Source: Thozetella sp. PMI_491 (Eukaryota; Ascomycota; Sordariomycetes; Chaetosphaeriales; Chaetosphaeriaceae). Taken from it: 64,000 nucleotides of DNA. Shown in pieces: positions 11,869 to 24,444 of the stretch. Both the position numbers and the translations under genes were made by a program. Each line of letters opens with the position of its first letter. Position 1 is the first letter of the stretch. The notes under the pieces were generated by a model. It was not told the origin of the DNA. It made no database searches and saw only the letters and a program-made list of their open reading frames with translations. The stretch lies in contig MU270072.1 of NCBI GenBank assembly GCA_021432635.1, positions 186,001-250,000 on the forward strand, in the 5' to 3' direction.

Positions 11869-13683
11869 CTATACTTTCTCTTTGGTTGAATCCGCATCCG
11901 CCCTGTTGAGATCAATATTCTTCGCAGCAACACCGTCGACAGCAGCGCCCTCAACAACAGCAATCTGGGCGCCGAACCCGCTGGTCTGGTACTTGCTGAA
12001 GTTCCATACCGAAACCCGGGCCTCGAACAACTCATCCAGCTCCTCCAGGCTGCGAGAGCCCGTTTCTGGAAGGAAGAACAGACACCACACGGCTGCTACG
12101 ACAGAGAATGACCCATATATAAATCCGACGCGGCCGCCGAGGTTGCCGTAACCGGCATCTTGCATAAATGGGTTGATGAACGTGACCAAGACCGAGACGC
12201 AGAAGCCAAAGAAGGTAGCTGTCATTATGGTCTTTTCGCGCAACTGGAGTGTAGGGACCTCTGCGGTGACGATCCAAACGCTGGCAATAGCGTAAGCTTT
12301 CAGGGATCTAAATCACGATAATTGAATACTTAAGAGACTCACCAACTGCTCCATCCAATGGCAATGGTAAACCACCAGATGAATAACATCGCCAGCGCTG
12401 CCTTCATGGCGTTGGGATCATCCGCTAAGCCGTAACCGGTGATACCGGCCACCGTGAACATGCACACAGCCATGACAACCGACGAGCCGATCATGATCCA
12501 GCGCCTGCCCAATCGGTCGGGGAAGTAAAAGGCAAAGGCACTAGACATCGCCATGGTGAAAACCAGCAAGACGATAATTTTGTAAGTGTCCTCGATGCCG
12601 ATGGTCTGCATGAAGACGACGGCATACGAAGACATGAAAGACGTGCCTTGAGCTTGCTGAAGACATTGAACTCCGGTAGCAATGAGCGTGCGCCGCAGGT
12701 TGGTTCCTCTTTACTCTATGTTAGATACGTGGGTATCATCACGAGGCAAGGAGAGATGGGGTCGCGGCTAGATAAGCTTACTTGAAACACTCGAACCAGG
12801 AGTTGGAGAAGTGGCTACGATTCTCCTCTTCGGCTGCCGACAACAGCTGGACCTCATGCTCGACGAGGTCCCGAGGGGTACCTTTCCGGAGGAACTCTAG
12901 AACTTCGAGAGCCTCGGCGCTTCGGCCCTTCCCTACCAACCACCGCGGACTCTCAGGGACGAAGAAGGATCCGGTGAGGAGCACGGCGGGGACGATAAGC
13001 TGGAGTACGATGACCATACGGTAGGCCCATTGATCATCCCTCGTGTTCATTCCCCAGTTTGCTGTGTTAACCAGGACGGCGCCGACACCGAGCGAAAACT
13101 GGTAGCAGTTGATTAGGGTTCCTCGAACCTTGGACGGGGCACACTCGGCCTGGTAGGCGGGCACGGTATTGGCAAGGACGCCGAGGGCAAGGGAGTTGAT
13201 GACGCGCCCAACGACGATTTGCCAGTAGGAGGTCATGGCAGAGCTCTGGATGATGATGCCGATGACCGAGATGACCGAAGAGAACTGGAACGTCTTCACT
13301 CGCCCGATGGCGTTACCGACGAAGCCGGAGATGAGAGCACCGCAAGCGAGGCCGGCAATGGGGGCACCGCTGCCCGCAGACTGCCAGGAAGCGGGAAGGA
13401 TGTAGGAGTCGGATTCTGGGGAGTAGACTCCGAAGTCTTTCTTGAACTTGTCCATGCCGAGCAATCCAGACCAGTAGTTGTAGTCTACCGGAGATGGCGT
13501 CAATCCATTGTCCGCGAGAAGAGGGACCTGCTCCGAGGGGATGACTTACCGATGCCAAACGACATCCCGCCGAGCTGTTGTCGCCGTGTTAGAAGCATGC
13601 ATTGCTGTTAGCCATAGGATACTTACCGATGCGTAGACGCAGACCGCGAGCATGGGGCCCGTCAACTCCCTAAAGAAGTCCAT
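11869..13683 (-). CDS. MFS sugar-porter transporter, about 520 aa
   Basis: Exons 13683-13627, 13574-13550, 13484-12782, 12708-12343 and 12280-11869. The second exon is only 25 nt, encoding LGGMSFGI. The protein has about 12 hydrophobic segments and sugar-porter signatures: PESPRWL after helix 6, RLGRRWIM in the central repeat, and LPETGSRSLEELDELFE at the C-terminus. The joined segment IGWSSCVWIVTAEVP before helix 10-11 is recovered only if the last intron runs from 12342 to 12281, which has a GTGAGT donor and a CTTAC branch. It should move a sugar or related polyol across the plasma membrane by proton symport; substrate unknown. It ends tail-to-tail with the AAA-HET gene, 215 bp apart. Confidence 0.9.
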
Positions 13684-15108
13684 CCTTTTCCCGCCGCTAG
13701 GAGAATACACGTTGAGCAACGAAGACTGAAGAGGGAGTAGAGAAGTCACGATGGGTAGCAAGAAGTACAGACGAATGGCATTGCACGCGATTACGCAGAC
13801 TATATAGCATTGGTAGAGTCGAGGGTCTTTCCTATCGGCAGGTTCTCGAGCACCTGCACTTCGGAGATCCCATCCCTGGGTATTTCCGGGGTCGGGGGAA
13901 AGCGCTGTTTGAGATGCCGAGCCAGTACCACTAAAACTAGGTACATACCTAAGGTACCTAAGATAGCCGGGGTAGCAGATCCGAAGACCCTCTCCCCCAT
14001 CTCAAATAATTAGCTCCATTAAACTGCTTTGGGAAGCTATCAACGTACTTGGTAAGGACGCCTACGTCAATGCAACAAATTACCTAAAAGCTGTCCTGGA
14101 TCTAGCCAGTAGGCATTACAGCGCTGCGCGAAGCGGAGGGGTACACAGGATGGCGTTAGCCCATGGATTAAAGTTCATGGGCCCCTGGGCAAGCCTGGTT
14201 CCTTCACTACAGAGACCAATGCTGGGGATAGGCCACGAGTTCCGTCGGTTTGTCGAGTTCCGACATTCCTGAGAGGGCCAAATTGTGAGGGAATCCCCTT
14301 GTGGATCTATGAAGATAAGACGACTAAATGGTCGCACACCTACCGACTCAGCTGCAGCTTTCGTGTCGGAGTAGGTTTAGTACTTAGCTGTTATCGCCAC
14401 CTCAAGTAGGTCATGGTGGGCCAACCGGACCGCAGCGAGCAACGGAGCTGTGGTGAACCAACCGTTTCACGAGAAGCGGATTGGTTTATCTGGTTTATCA
14501 AGATATCCCTCTGTCTAGACCCCTTCAGGTATGATGGGTTACTCCTTGAACAAAGTGCCGCAGTACCTATTCACTAGACCCGCAGCTATCGCCACGAGAC
14601 AAGGACCCCTCCCGGACTAGGACGGGGATGCAGGTCGAACCGTCGAAGCGCGCCCGCGGGCGAGCTAGCTACCTCCGGATCCCTGTGGATGGGGGTTTTG
14701 TGGGGATAACAGGGGGCAATGAGACAATCACTGCGCTCCCCCGATCTCCACTATACCGCCCGCGGGGGACAGGGGTGGAAACGACCCGCGGGCGACAGCT
14801 TCTATATCCTTCACGTCGCCCCTGCTTGCTCAGGAGAAAGCGCTGGCCTCACGGATGGAGCAACACGGCAGTCGGAAGCTTGGAGGACTGGGATGGTGGA
14901 GGGGGAACCGCAGCTATTCGCCTTGCACATCGAAACACCGAGAGCGGCTAATGCCCACCGGACGCCGCCGCACGCCCCGAGGCCACATGAGCATAAATAA
15001 CGAGGACGGAAAGATGGATTCGGCACCGACTTAGGCGGGCAACTTGTCAGGCGGGCTTTTCTCGACTACAGCATTATCCACGGGATAGCTCTCCTTTGAA
15101 TCTCCAAG
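13684..15108. other. Intergenic, 1.4 kb
   Basis: Separates the divergent sugar porter and DUF1479 genes and therefore holds both promoters. The middle (about 14,620-14,900) is GC-rich with repeated CCCGCGGG-type words, but no frame there resembles a known protein. Confidence 0.55.
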
Positions 15109-16629
15109 ATGCCATCGGCAACTCCAGTTCATATTCTCGAAGAGGTGGAGGTCAAGTGCGTGCATGTCCCGTGTTGGCTGGAGAACATGACGAATTAACG
15201 CGGAAGGGCAGGGCTCCTCTGTTAGAGGAACGATTTACCACGCTGAAGAAATCCCTGGTCCGACCGGAGCACAAGCAAAAGGTCATTGAGTCTTGGGGGA
15301 GACTATTGAAGGTGCTCGAGAGCGAGGTCCAGCGCATCCAGAAGCATGGGCCCGTCTCGGTCCCTGAGATAGATTTCAACGATGTTCGGAAAAATGGTGT
15401 GTAGACCGAGACCGAAATTGCTAGCCGCTTAACACACACCAAGTGGCAGGCAGCAATGGGCGCGGCAGTGCTGACTCGTATTGCTAGGCGGCGCCCTTCC
15501 CGAGGACTTTGCCAACATTGTCCGGGACCGTGGATGTGTCATCCTCCGCAACGTCGTGCCGGTCGAACAGGCCGAAGCGTGGGAGGCGGAGCTCAAAGAT
15601 TACACCCAACGACACCCAGGTGTTGGAGGGTATCCCCCAGAGAAGCCAGCCAGCTGGAGCTTGTGGTGGACACGACCCCAGACCCAGATCCGCAGCCACC
15701 CGCAGGTGATGGAGGCTATGAAGTGTGTATCCCAGCTATGGCACGTCACCGACCCTAGTACGCCCATCGACTTCGACAGCCAGGTCGTATATCCGGACCG
15801 CCTTCGCATCCGGTACCCGAGCAAGGACGGCGAGTATACCCTCGCAGCGCACCTCGACAGTGGATCCACTGAGCGGTGGGAGGACAGCGAGTACCGCGCC
15901 AACTACCAGGCCATCTTCGAGGGCAACTGGCAGGACTGGGACGGCTGGTCGGCCGACCGGCGCATCGACGCTAAGAGCGATCTCTACGATACGGGCACCT
16001 CGTGCTCATGCTGGAGAAGCCTGCAGGGGTGGCTCTCGCTCTCTCACACCGGCACGGGCGAGGGCACCCTTCGACTCCTGCCGAATCTCAAGGCATCCGT
16101 GGCGTACATGATGCTGCGCCCGCTCTTCCTATCTGGCGAGTTTGATGACTCTCAGCCCACCTTCCCTGGCGCAGTGCCGGGCAAGAACCAGTTCTATCCC
16201 ACCCAGGAGTTCCACCCGCATCTGGGAATCGAAAAAGGCATTGTGGGGATTCCGCCAGTGAAGCCAGGCGACTACGTCTTCTGGCACTGCGACCTCGTAC
16301 ACGAGGTCGACCGTTTCCACCCGGGCGAGCGGGACTCGAGCGTTGTGTACAACGCCTGCAACCCCTTGACGCCGTACAACGTCGCGTCTCTTGTCAAGAC
16401 ACGCGAAAGTTTCCTCAAGGTCGAAGTGCCGCAGGATTTCCGGACGTTCGAGCACGCCTTGGAGCGTGAGTACCAGCACGAGGACAATGGCGCAAAGAGA
16501 GAGAACATATTGAGCGCCGCAGGCCTACAGGCCCTTGGTCTCACTAAGTTTGACGATGCGGAGGAGGGGCTAACCCCAGGTCAGCGCGAGATCCGGAGGT
16601 TGGCCAATGCCCAACTAGGATTTGCCTAA
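15109..16629 (+). CDS. DUF1479-family dioxygenase-like protein, about 457 aa
   Basis: Exons 15109-15155, 15212-15396 and 15488-16629; all three introns or junctions are in phase with GT-AG borders. The sequence follows the DUF1479 (YbiU-like) family: an N-terminal helix region ending in EIDFNDVRKNG, then RGCVILRNVVP, YPSKDGEYTLAAHLDSGS, and FWHCDLVHEVDRFHPGE. His199, Asp201 and a later His (344 or 349) match the HxD...H facial triad expected for an Fe(II) enzyme of the 2-oxoglutarate oxygenase fold. HTGTGEGTLRLLP is another family hallmark. The substrate of this family is not known to me. Likely cytosolic, as no signal peptide or membrane segment is visible. Confidence 0.9.
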
Positions 16630-17923
16630 TACGCCTCTCCTGTGCAGCATCGTATGCCTTACCGTCTTTCTCCTTACCGGCGGCCTCTTGTAATAGAGTA
16701 GTATGTGAAGTCGTGGTTAGAGTTTCAATACCTACGACTAGAATGTATCTTATTAAATTTCGTATACTCTTCATTAAACTTTTCATCTCAAAATAAGAAA
16801 ACCGGGTTGTCTCACAGTCGTGTCGCTGCTTCACTTCAAAACTTTTGGTTAGGAAGAACATGAATGCAAGAAAAAACCTATAAACGAGCTTGTACTTGCA
16901 CCGGCTATTTTAGCTATTGAAAGGGTGAATACTAGAAACTCTATGCCGGATAGGAATAGGCATCTGTGGGAACCTCGCCACAGTCTAGTCTGCTGTTGAC
17001 TAACAGCACTCCTTCCTCGATCCTGTCAGCGGGCACGTTCGGTGGCAGCTGACACCTGGCATAAACATGTTATTTCGCCTGTACCGAGCCGCTCAGGAAG
17101 GTAATTAGTTGCCAAGGCACCGTAAGTAATTCCCAGTGTAGAATGAAACAGCTGAAGCCTTTGGGACAGGCAGTGCACAACTGCCATACTTTCTAGCGAG
17201 CGGCGCGCACAAGAAGCTCAGGGTTTCCAAACGAAGGGTTGGAACCGCCACCTCCCGGGTCTCTGGCGTGTCCGCAAGGCATCCAGCTACCCCTGTGCGG
17301 CGCGGTGCCGGATCGGGGAGCCGACTGCCGCCACAGGGGCAGGCTCGATGCCCCTGCGGCGCCCCTCGTGGGTCAGGGCTGGATCGCTGCTGGGCCACGG
17401 CACGGCGCGGTTCATGCAGGACCGAGACCCGGGGCAGCCCCAGAGCTGTCTCATGGGGCCATGGCTGCACTCAGACACAAGAAACGTCCGTTTTGGTTCG
17501 CAATACTCAACCTTGACCTCTAAAGCATGTGTCACGATTGCTGTCATCGAGTGGCGGAGGCAGTCGGGGTTGAAGCGACGCTGCCGAAGCAAGGCGACAT
17601 GATCGCTCTCACTGCGGCTTGTTGATCGTAGAATCGGGATGCCCGAGTCGCCTTGTTTAGCGAAATTATAAAAGGGTAGAGTCTTCCGCCTGGATATCCC
17701 TTCTCCCTACCATGACCAACCCACCAGGATTGTTCTTCTTCCGCTTCCATCGGCGTCCATTCCCTTCGTCACTCTTTACCTGGATCTATCCTCTCTGAAG
17801 ATCACAGACCCAGTCATTACCTACATAAGCAAATTACTCCTGTCGTTACTATAGAGTCCCTCTTTATACCTCTCGTTCACATCAACCACAACGCAGAGAT
17901 ACCATATTCCGAAATCTACCGCG
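16630..17923. other. Intergenic, 1.3 kb, laccase promoter region
   Basis: Contains a GC-rich block (about 17,220-17,470) with overlapping open frames on both strands that look like compositional artefacts. The stretch 17,690-17,900 is pyrimidine-rich (repeated CTCT/CCTC), typical of a fungal core promoter and leader before the laccase start. Confidence 0.6.
17667..17673 (+). promoter_or_regulatory. TATA box of the laccase gene
   Basis: TATAAAAGGG lies about 255 bp before the laccase ATG at 17924 and is followed by a pyrimidine-rich leader. This is a close match to the consensus and suggests a strong, regulated promoter with a leader of roughly 200 nt. Inferred from sequence only. Confidence 0.6.
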
Positions 17924-19865
17924 ATGCATCTGTCAATGTTGGCAGGGCGGGTCGGCCTCCTGGCCTCCGTCGTCCTCGCAGCGCCATATGTGCAAGAAAC
18001 TCGTCAAGTGATCGAGACACGTCAGGGCTGTACGTTTGATTCACTTAACCACCCGGAATGCTGGCAAGACGGTCTAGATATCAAGGCCAATTACTACAAG
18101 ACATGGCCCGCCGGGACCACCACTACGTACGACTTTACCATCAGCGAGGCCACTTTGGCTCCGGAGAGCGCGCCAGATGGCGTCGGGCGAACCGTGATAG
18201 CTGTCAATGGACAGATCCCGGGGCCGAAAATCCTGGCAAATTGGGGTGATACCGTTGGTTAGTAAGACATGTTTCGAGTATCAGCACAGTCATTGCTAAC
18301 CCTGCGGCTTGATAGTGGTAAATGTCAAGAACAACATGAAACTCAAAGGAACTAGCATCCATTTCCACGGTGTCCGGCAGTTAAACAGCAATGATCAGGA
18401 TGGCGTTGTGGGCATCACGCAGTGCCCGACCGCTCCGCAAGACACCATAACTTACACCTGGAAGGCAACCCAGTACGGCACGTCCTGGTACCACAGCCAC
18501 TACGGGATGGAAGCTTGGGATGGCGTCTTTGGCCCCATTCAGATCCTAGGCCCGGCCTCGTCAAAATACGACACCGACTTGGGTCCCGTCATGCTCTCAG
18601 ATTGGACTCACAAGACAACCGATGAGCTTCACGCACAGGCCTTCCGGGACCAGACGACGGCCATGGACAATGGTCTCATCAACGGTCTCAACATGTTCGG
18701 AGACAAGGGGAAGTACTACAGCATGACCTTCAAGTCCAAACAAAAGCATCGCATCAGGCTTATCAACACGGCGCTTGACACCTTCTTCCACGTCAGCCTC
18801 GAAGGTCACGAGATGACCGTCATTGCCGCGGACTTCGTGCCCATCGAGCCTTTCACCGTCGGCGAGAAGGAGACGCTGCGGATCGGACATGGACAACGTT
18901 ACGATGTCATCATCGAGGCTACCAAGGACTCAGGAGACTACTGGTTCCATGGTTGGTTCTCAAGCTGTGGCAGCACCGGCCAGGATATCGCCGACTCGGT
19001 CCGAGCCGTCGTGCACTATGGCGATTCAACAGCTCTTCCCACCGCGCCCCCCGCTGATCCTCCAATTGCGTTTGCAGACCGTACGTGCACAGATATGGAG
19101 GCTGCGAAGCTGAAGCCCATAGTGCCACTCGAATTTGCAACTACTGGAGTTGAAGACCATAGTGCGGAATGGGCGCCAGATAACAACAACCCCGCCCAGG
19201 AGTGGCATTGGCTTATCCAGAACAAGCAATTCCGGGTTGACTGGAGTAGCCCGAGTGAGTTTTCCTTTCGTAGCTGCTTTGTATTTGCATCGCATGCTGA
19301 CACACGGGTACTTCAGCCTTGCTGCAGATAAAGAACACTGCCGCTGGCCAGCCGTTGACGTTCCAGCCGGAGCAACAAGTTGTCTCTCTTTCTGGAGGGG
19401 CTGGCCAGTTCGTCCGGGTCACCATCATCAACGAAGATGCCGTAAGCATTCCCTGTATGGTGGCCATTTAAGCGAGATACTAACCAGCATTCTCGGTAGG
19501 CTCACCCAATCCACCTTCACGGTCACGACTTCTATGTTTTGCGGCAGGACGATGCTGGGTTTGACCCCAATGATACAGCTGTCAAGACGCAGTACCCGCC
19601 CCGACGTGATGTCGCGATGCTTCCTACGGGCGGACGCCTCATCATTGGCTTCGAAACCGACAACCCAGGAGTGTGGCTGTTGCACTGCCACATTGGATGG
19701 CACACGACGGAGGGCTTTGCCCTCCAGTTCCACGAGCGTCTCGACGAATTCAGAGACCCAAAGAACCCAGCGTTCCCGAACGGAGACAGGCTGAGCACTA
19801 CGTGTAACAACTGGCAGAAGTGGGCTACGAGCAACAACATTGTCCAAGACGATTCCGGTATTTAA
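17924..19865 (+). CDS. Secreted laccase (ascomycete multicopper oxidase), about 587 aa
   Basis: Exons 17924-18257, 18316-19254, 19317-19441 and 19500-19865. A signal peptide (MHLSMLAGRVGLLASVVLAA) precedes three cupredoxin domains. All four copper motifs are intact: HFHG (127-130), WYHSHYG (His171, His173), HPIHLHGHDF (468 on) and HCHIGWH (Cys529 as the T1 ligand). The residue at the T1 axial position is Phe (TTEGFA), usually linked with higher redox potential than Leu or Met. The protein ends in DSGI, the conserved C-terminal plug of asco-laccases. Reaction: one-electron oxidation of phenols with reduction of O2 to water, outside the cell; roles could be pigment polymerisation, lignin or phenolic detoxification. 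Confidence 0.95.
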
Positions 19866-21129
19866 GTAGCCGCGTGTGCGGTGAAAACTTAAAAAATAGG
19901 GGCTTGCTGTTCCATTTTTGGCGCTTGCGATACCTTCGGGTTTTCATGTTTTCGTGTGCCTCATTCACTCTTGTTGGGATGCATGTATCGGAGTCAAGGT
20001 CCATAGATTTAGATCGCTTGTGGTTTGCACAGAAATATAGAACCGCTTTGATCATTGGAGTCCTATCACCACAATCGAGAATGTAGGACCCTTGACGAGA
20101 GAGCGAATAGGTACCTTAAAGCGTAAACGCGCAGCGCTCACAATCCTATAGGCCTGAAAACTCATGAAAGAAACCCTCCCAGCGATATTGTTTATCACTA
20201 AGCAAGCAATTATATGCCACGCCAGGAATGTATAGTATGACTTCAGCGGGTATCGATATTGTATAGCATATATCATGCCTAGAGTTGGCCGTCTCCAATA
20301 GTCGGCCCCAGGCGCGTGACCTACCACAATTTAAAAGAGTAGCGTTCGCCATGCCTGCAAGTCCAATTAGGTCGTCGGACTCCATCCAGGCTGGCCTCCC
20401 TGAGACGGCCAGGTTCCTTGCCGGACTGTACGTAGATGGGCGGCGAGGCCGAAGACGGCCGCCAAAGGACCAATCTGACGTGGCAGTAATGGACTTTAGA
20501 CGCCGTAGGATCGCCTTTGATGTGCTGGCTCTTTGCCGCAAAATGCACCAGGTCTTGGTTCAGAAGGCCAAAGGCCGGAAGCCGGGGTGGATGGGGAGGC
20601 ACGAGTGCGGCGCAGGAGCGGCACGACGGCAACTCCCTAAATGTCGCTCTGAACACCAAAGAAATGCCCGGCCAGTGGTTTTTGAGTGGAACAAAAAAAG
20701 GAGGAAATCGAATAAAATAAAACATTCGTGTATCCCCACGGTCCGGAGTATACGAGGGAAAGGCGTGCTATCTACACCTAAGTACGAGCTTTCGCTCGTT
20801 CTCATGTCGATTAAGAGGGGGCTGAACCGGGTAAGGACACGCAGGACCTGGCGGGGTCAGCGCCGGTCGCTTGGGTCGGGGGCAATATATCACGGAACAA
20901 TTACGAACCCATTAGATTGATCTCCTGGCCAAATCAAGGTTAATTGACTTCGTTCTCTCGTCAACGATAATGGTTTTGCTCGCTGGCATCTGCATAAAAC
21001 CTGGATGGAGCTCATCATGCTCTTCCATACTGGCCATCTCGATACCGCGCTCTACTTGCACATGTCGACCTAACAAAAGAAAAAGGAGAACACACGCTCT
21101 TCCTTCATTAATTTCGTTCCACTTAGAAG
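19866..21129. other. Intergenic, 1.26 kb
   Basis: A 211-codon open frame on the plus strand (20285-20920) lacks an ATG at its 5' end, is rich in Arg/Lys and shows no family resemblance; I do not call it a gene. Otherwise nothing is recognised. Confidence 0.5.
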
Positions 21130-21831
21130 ATGATTGTCAAGCTCGCACTTGTGTCTCTCGCGTCTCTTATCCTGCCCGCTTCCACCCTCGAAATCGGGGA
21201 CAGGTTTAGTCTCTTCGCTTGGGAAGGTGTACCAATACTGCCTGTGTTCTATAGAAATGGTTAGCTCAGGGTACTCAAAATTTCTTTAGTACTAACTCGA
21301 TCTAATAGCGATTTGTAGGGACCGCTGTCGTCGCCAGTTACGCCACGGCTAACGCAACCGACGACCTCATCCCACTGACATGTGAGTGGCTCCAAACGTG
21401 CCCTGGGCGGCATTATCTGCGGTGCTGATGAGGGTATTCTCTTGCAAACAGTTGCTGTCACCGATCCCAAAGGCTCTGGAACATATGCAGATGGTTTCGC
21501 CATCACCGCCGCCCCGAATACGTCGGCCCCGGTGCAGAACAAAGCAACACTCAATCCACCCTTCAGCAATGTCACATTTGCTCTGCCGGATGCCAGCTCA
21601 TCCTCACGGGACATCAAATTCACGTCTAACCTCGGAACTCCGGGCTTCATTACCAAGGGATTTCGTTGGGCCGGAAAAGTTCTCTACGTATATCGAGAAG
21701 ACAAGGGGGCCTTGGTGATGCAGTGGACGGTATTTCCCACTGACACACCAGGCATTTGGTCTCTTGCTTGGAACATATCGTCTACCCAAGTGGAGGGCGT
21801 GAAAGCCGTGACACTGAGAGCTTCAACCTAG
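21130..21831 (+). CDS. Small secreted protein of unknown function, about 179 aa
   Basis: Exons 21130-21226, 21319-21381 and 21452-21831. Introns use GTGTAC and GTGAGT donors with TAG and CAG acceptors, and both are in phase 1. The N-terminus MIVKLALVSLASLILPAS is a signal peptide. The mature part is a beta-rich-looking sequence with motifs TAVVASYATANATDD, GSGTYADGFAI and VLYVYREDKGALVMQWTVFP. It has few cysteines. I do not recognise the family; such small secreted proteins are common among fungal surface or effector-type proteins. Exon 3 and the signal peptide are well supported; the first intron is inferred from frame and splice signals. Confidence 0.68.
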
Positions 21832-22465
21832 ACTATGCCGGGTGTTGGGAATGCACGTTTATGATACCTTCTTACCACTACGATTATTTAGCCTATCGGT
21901 ACCATTTGCGCTATGGAGCGCTAGGGTTTTTACTCCTCGCATACAGAGGGATTCTTAGGATAGTATAATGAGTCTTCTGTTGGTACAATCGAGCCATTTC
22001 GGCTCGAAATTATTAAAGTACAGACATTTTTACCATTACTTTAGGTTTTAGGTAGTGCCGCAGCCTTTCTTGTCATACGAGGGGGCACATTAGCTCGAAT
22101 ACCAGTATTTTTCATCATATTTGCAGTCTGTTGAGGCAATTCCTGATCCTTGGGACTCACATGTCGTCTAGTGACCGTAAAACCCCTCCAAGGTCATGCA
22201 TTCAGGGTATTTAGCTGCGGGTGCGTTATATCAAGTAGGCGATCGGAATCGCGGTGATCGACGCTGATGTCTTCGAAGGGGTCGGAAGGCAGGTAGAAAT
22301 TGCGTGAGGGCAGAAATGCCTGGTCTGCAGCACTCCTGGAGCGCGAATCGCGGAAGCGGTGGCCGTTGACTAGGTGCAGCGCCATGGGCATCAGGGAAGC
22401 GCATCGAGCGCCAACACCATTGCTAACCATCCACCGCAGGTAATGAAGTAGAGCACCGTCCAACC
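21832..22465. other. Intergenic, 0.63 kb
   Basis: AT-rich 3' flanks of two genes that end towards each other (21,831 plus strand; 22,466 minus strand). A short open frame at 22194-22469 on the minus strand overlaps the stop of the next gene in another frame and is not supported. Confidence 0.5.
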
Positions 22466-24444
22466 TCAATCAGGCAGAGGGTCCCCGAGGATCACGGTTG
22501 GCATGGGACTCTCTTTTACAGGAGGAGCCATAACCAGCCGCCGATACTTTCTCCTACCAGGAGCTCCCTGTTGGAGTTCTAGGACCATTGCCGGCGGAGG
22601 ATCTTGTACAGACTCAGCCTGTGACGAGGGGTCGGCAGGAACAGGGGTTTGTGACGACGAGTTGGCTTCCTCTCCCAAGCACTGGCCGTCCATATGGCGT
22701 TGGTAGGCAGCGGACCAGACGGAGTTGTCCGGCCCGGCGCAGGTTGGGCATATGGCAAGATGGCATGTGCGGCACCATGTGACGCCCTGGGTCTCATGAT
22801 ATTCGCCGCAGACAACACAGGCGGGGCTGAGCGAGAAGCCCAAGACCTTGATGAGTTGGGAGCGAATGCCAACCGAACTGCTGGCGCCGAGAAGCTCGCG
22901 CACCTTTGCCTCCTCCTCCATCGACGCGTCTAGGTAGGGAATCCATCGCACATACTGGTCGCCCGCCGAAGCCCCCAACAGCGCGGCCTGGACAGCCACA
23001 GGACGTCGGATATAGAGCAGCGCGGCCAGGCCAGTCACCGAATCCGTTGGTGACGAGACCGGCTGGCTGTGCTTGACCTGCGGAAGACCCAGCGCGATGG
23101 TCCGGAGGTTGGCTCCAATCTTCTCGGCGCGGCTGCACCAGTCTTTGCGTGCCGCGGTCTGCACTAGCGCAAGAGAGTTTACCAGGTCGGGGAGCTTCAC
23201 AACTTCGGATGGGAGACGGTCGAGCCATCGCGCGGCTGAGGAGCGGATCTCGGGAGAACCCAGGCCGAGGCGGCGGATCGAGACGCCGTCGGCGTGGACA
23301 GCAAGCCCACTCACAAAAAGCCCTTTGCCGAAGAGGACGAAGCTCGGGTGGCTGTCGCGGTATTCTGGTCGGAGGTGAGCGAAGGGGGCGCCAGATCGGA
23401 TAGCTGTCAAGGCCTCGTCCACAATTAGGAGGAGGCCTGCCTTGTCACACGACTCGGCCAGCATATGCCACTCCTCCGCCGGCATAACTGCGCCGTCTTT
23501 TGACGACACCAGCTCGACCACAATGCCGAGGTAACCCTCCGTCTTCAACGCCTGCATCCTCTTGCGGATTGTGTGTCGGCTCAGCCCTCTCCGGATGGAC
23601 GCAGGCTTGGGTCCACTTGCGCCCAGTTGGTTGTTGCCGTACACGGCGTTGTGAGCCTACGTTGTCTATCAGCAGATGCAGCCAAGATCGACGTGAAGAG
23701 CTCCGCTTCAGGGACCAGACAGACGCCGATCCGATATCACGCCGATTCTGGACTATAACATACCAGCGGTCCGTGCCATGCGCCATATATTCCGTCCATG
23801 TGAGCCAGACGGGCTGTCGTTATCGCATCCTTCGTCAAGAGACCAGCGGCTTGTTCGGCGTCCGTCATGCCCTGGAGGAAGGCCAGGCACTTGATCATGA
23901 CCTGGACGGACGCGTCGCTGACGTGGAGATGGAAGGTAAGAGGAATGGCGCCGCCGAAGAACTCGCTGAACGTCTTGCGGTAGTCCTCGAGGAGGCGGGT
24001 CAGGTGCTTGCAGGTAGTGCCCATTGGGTCGGCGATGTACTCATGCTGGATCTGCAGCAGGGCCGGATCGCCGGTGACGGGACTCCCACGCGTGTAGAAC
24101 AAGCCGAAGCGGGCGTTCAGGTCGACCGTGGGGAGCAGATCCTTGTTGAATACGAGCTGGAGGTCAGCCAAGGTGGCAATCTGGCCGCCGAGCTTGGTCT
24201 TGTGCGTACGGAGGTAGTGCTTCTGCCAGGCGCCCGCCGAGGAGGGAGGAGACGGCCTATATGAGCATCCGGGTACCACACATGTCATCATGATGCCCAG
24301 TGGATGGCCGTCCGGGCTGAGGCCGCGACATAGCGCTTGGTGGGCATGGTGCAGGCCGTGGTGGCGCTGGTAGTTGGTAACCGCCGCCGCCGACTCGTGG
24401 CAACACTGACAGCGCCAGGTGATGATAGTCTGCCTGCGCCCCAT
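22466..24444 (-). CDS. Class-III aminotransferase-like protein flanked by zinc-finger modules, about 623 aa
   Basis: Exons 24444-23764 and 23656-22466; the single intron has a GTATGT donor and is phase 0. N-terminus: a canonical C2H2 finger (Cys12, Cys15, His28, His32) and a second looser one (Cys55, Cys60, His76, His81). Middle: a fold-type-I PLP enzyme region of class-III type, with VSDASVQVMIKCLAFLQG at the place of the SGSEA helix, GIYGAWHG, LLLIVDEALTA (Asp307, expected to pair with the PLP pyridine) and VLFGKGLFVSGLAV (Lys338, expected Schiff-base lysine); Asp and Lys are 31 residues apart, as in the family. C-terminus: a Cys/His module (C507, C510, C522, C525, C530, C533, H548, C553). 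The combination suggests a nuclear or nucleic-acid-linked protein that reuses an aminotransferase fold. Whether it is catalytic is unknown. It shares a promoter region with the chromo-like gene. Confidence 0.78.

Noticed and set aside
17105-17602. Several overlapping frames on both strands
   Set aside because: GC-rich block with open frames in most phases; composition effect, no family resemblance.
20285-20920. 211-codon plus-strand frame
   Set aside because: It starts without ATG, is Arg/Lys-rich, shows no domain, signal peptide or splice support, and lies in an otherwise empty region.
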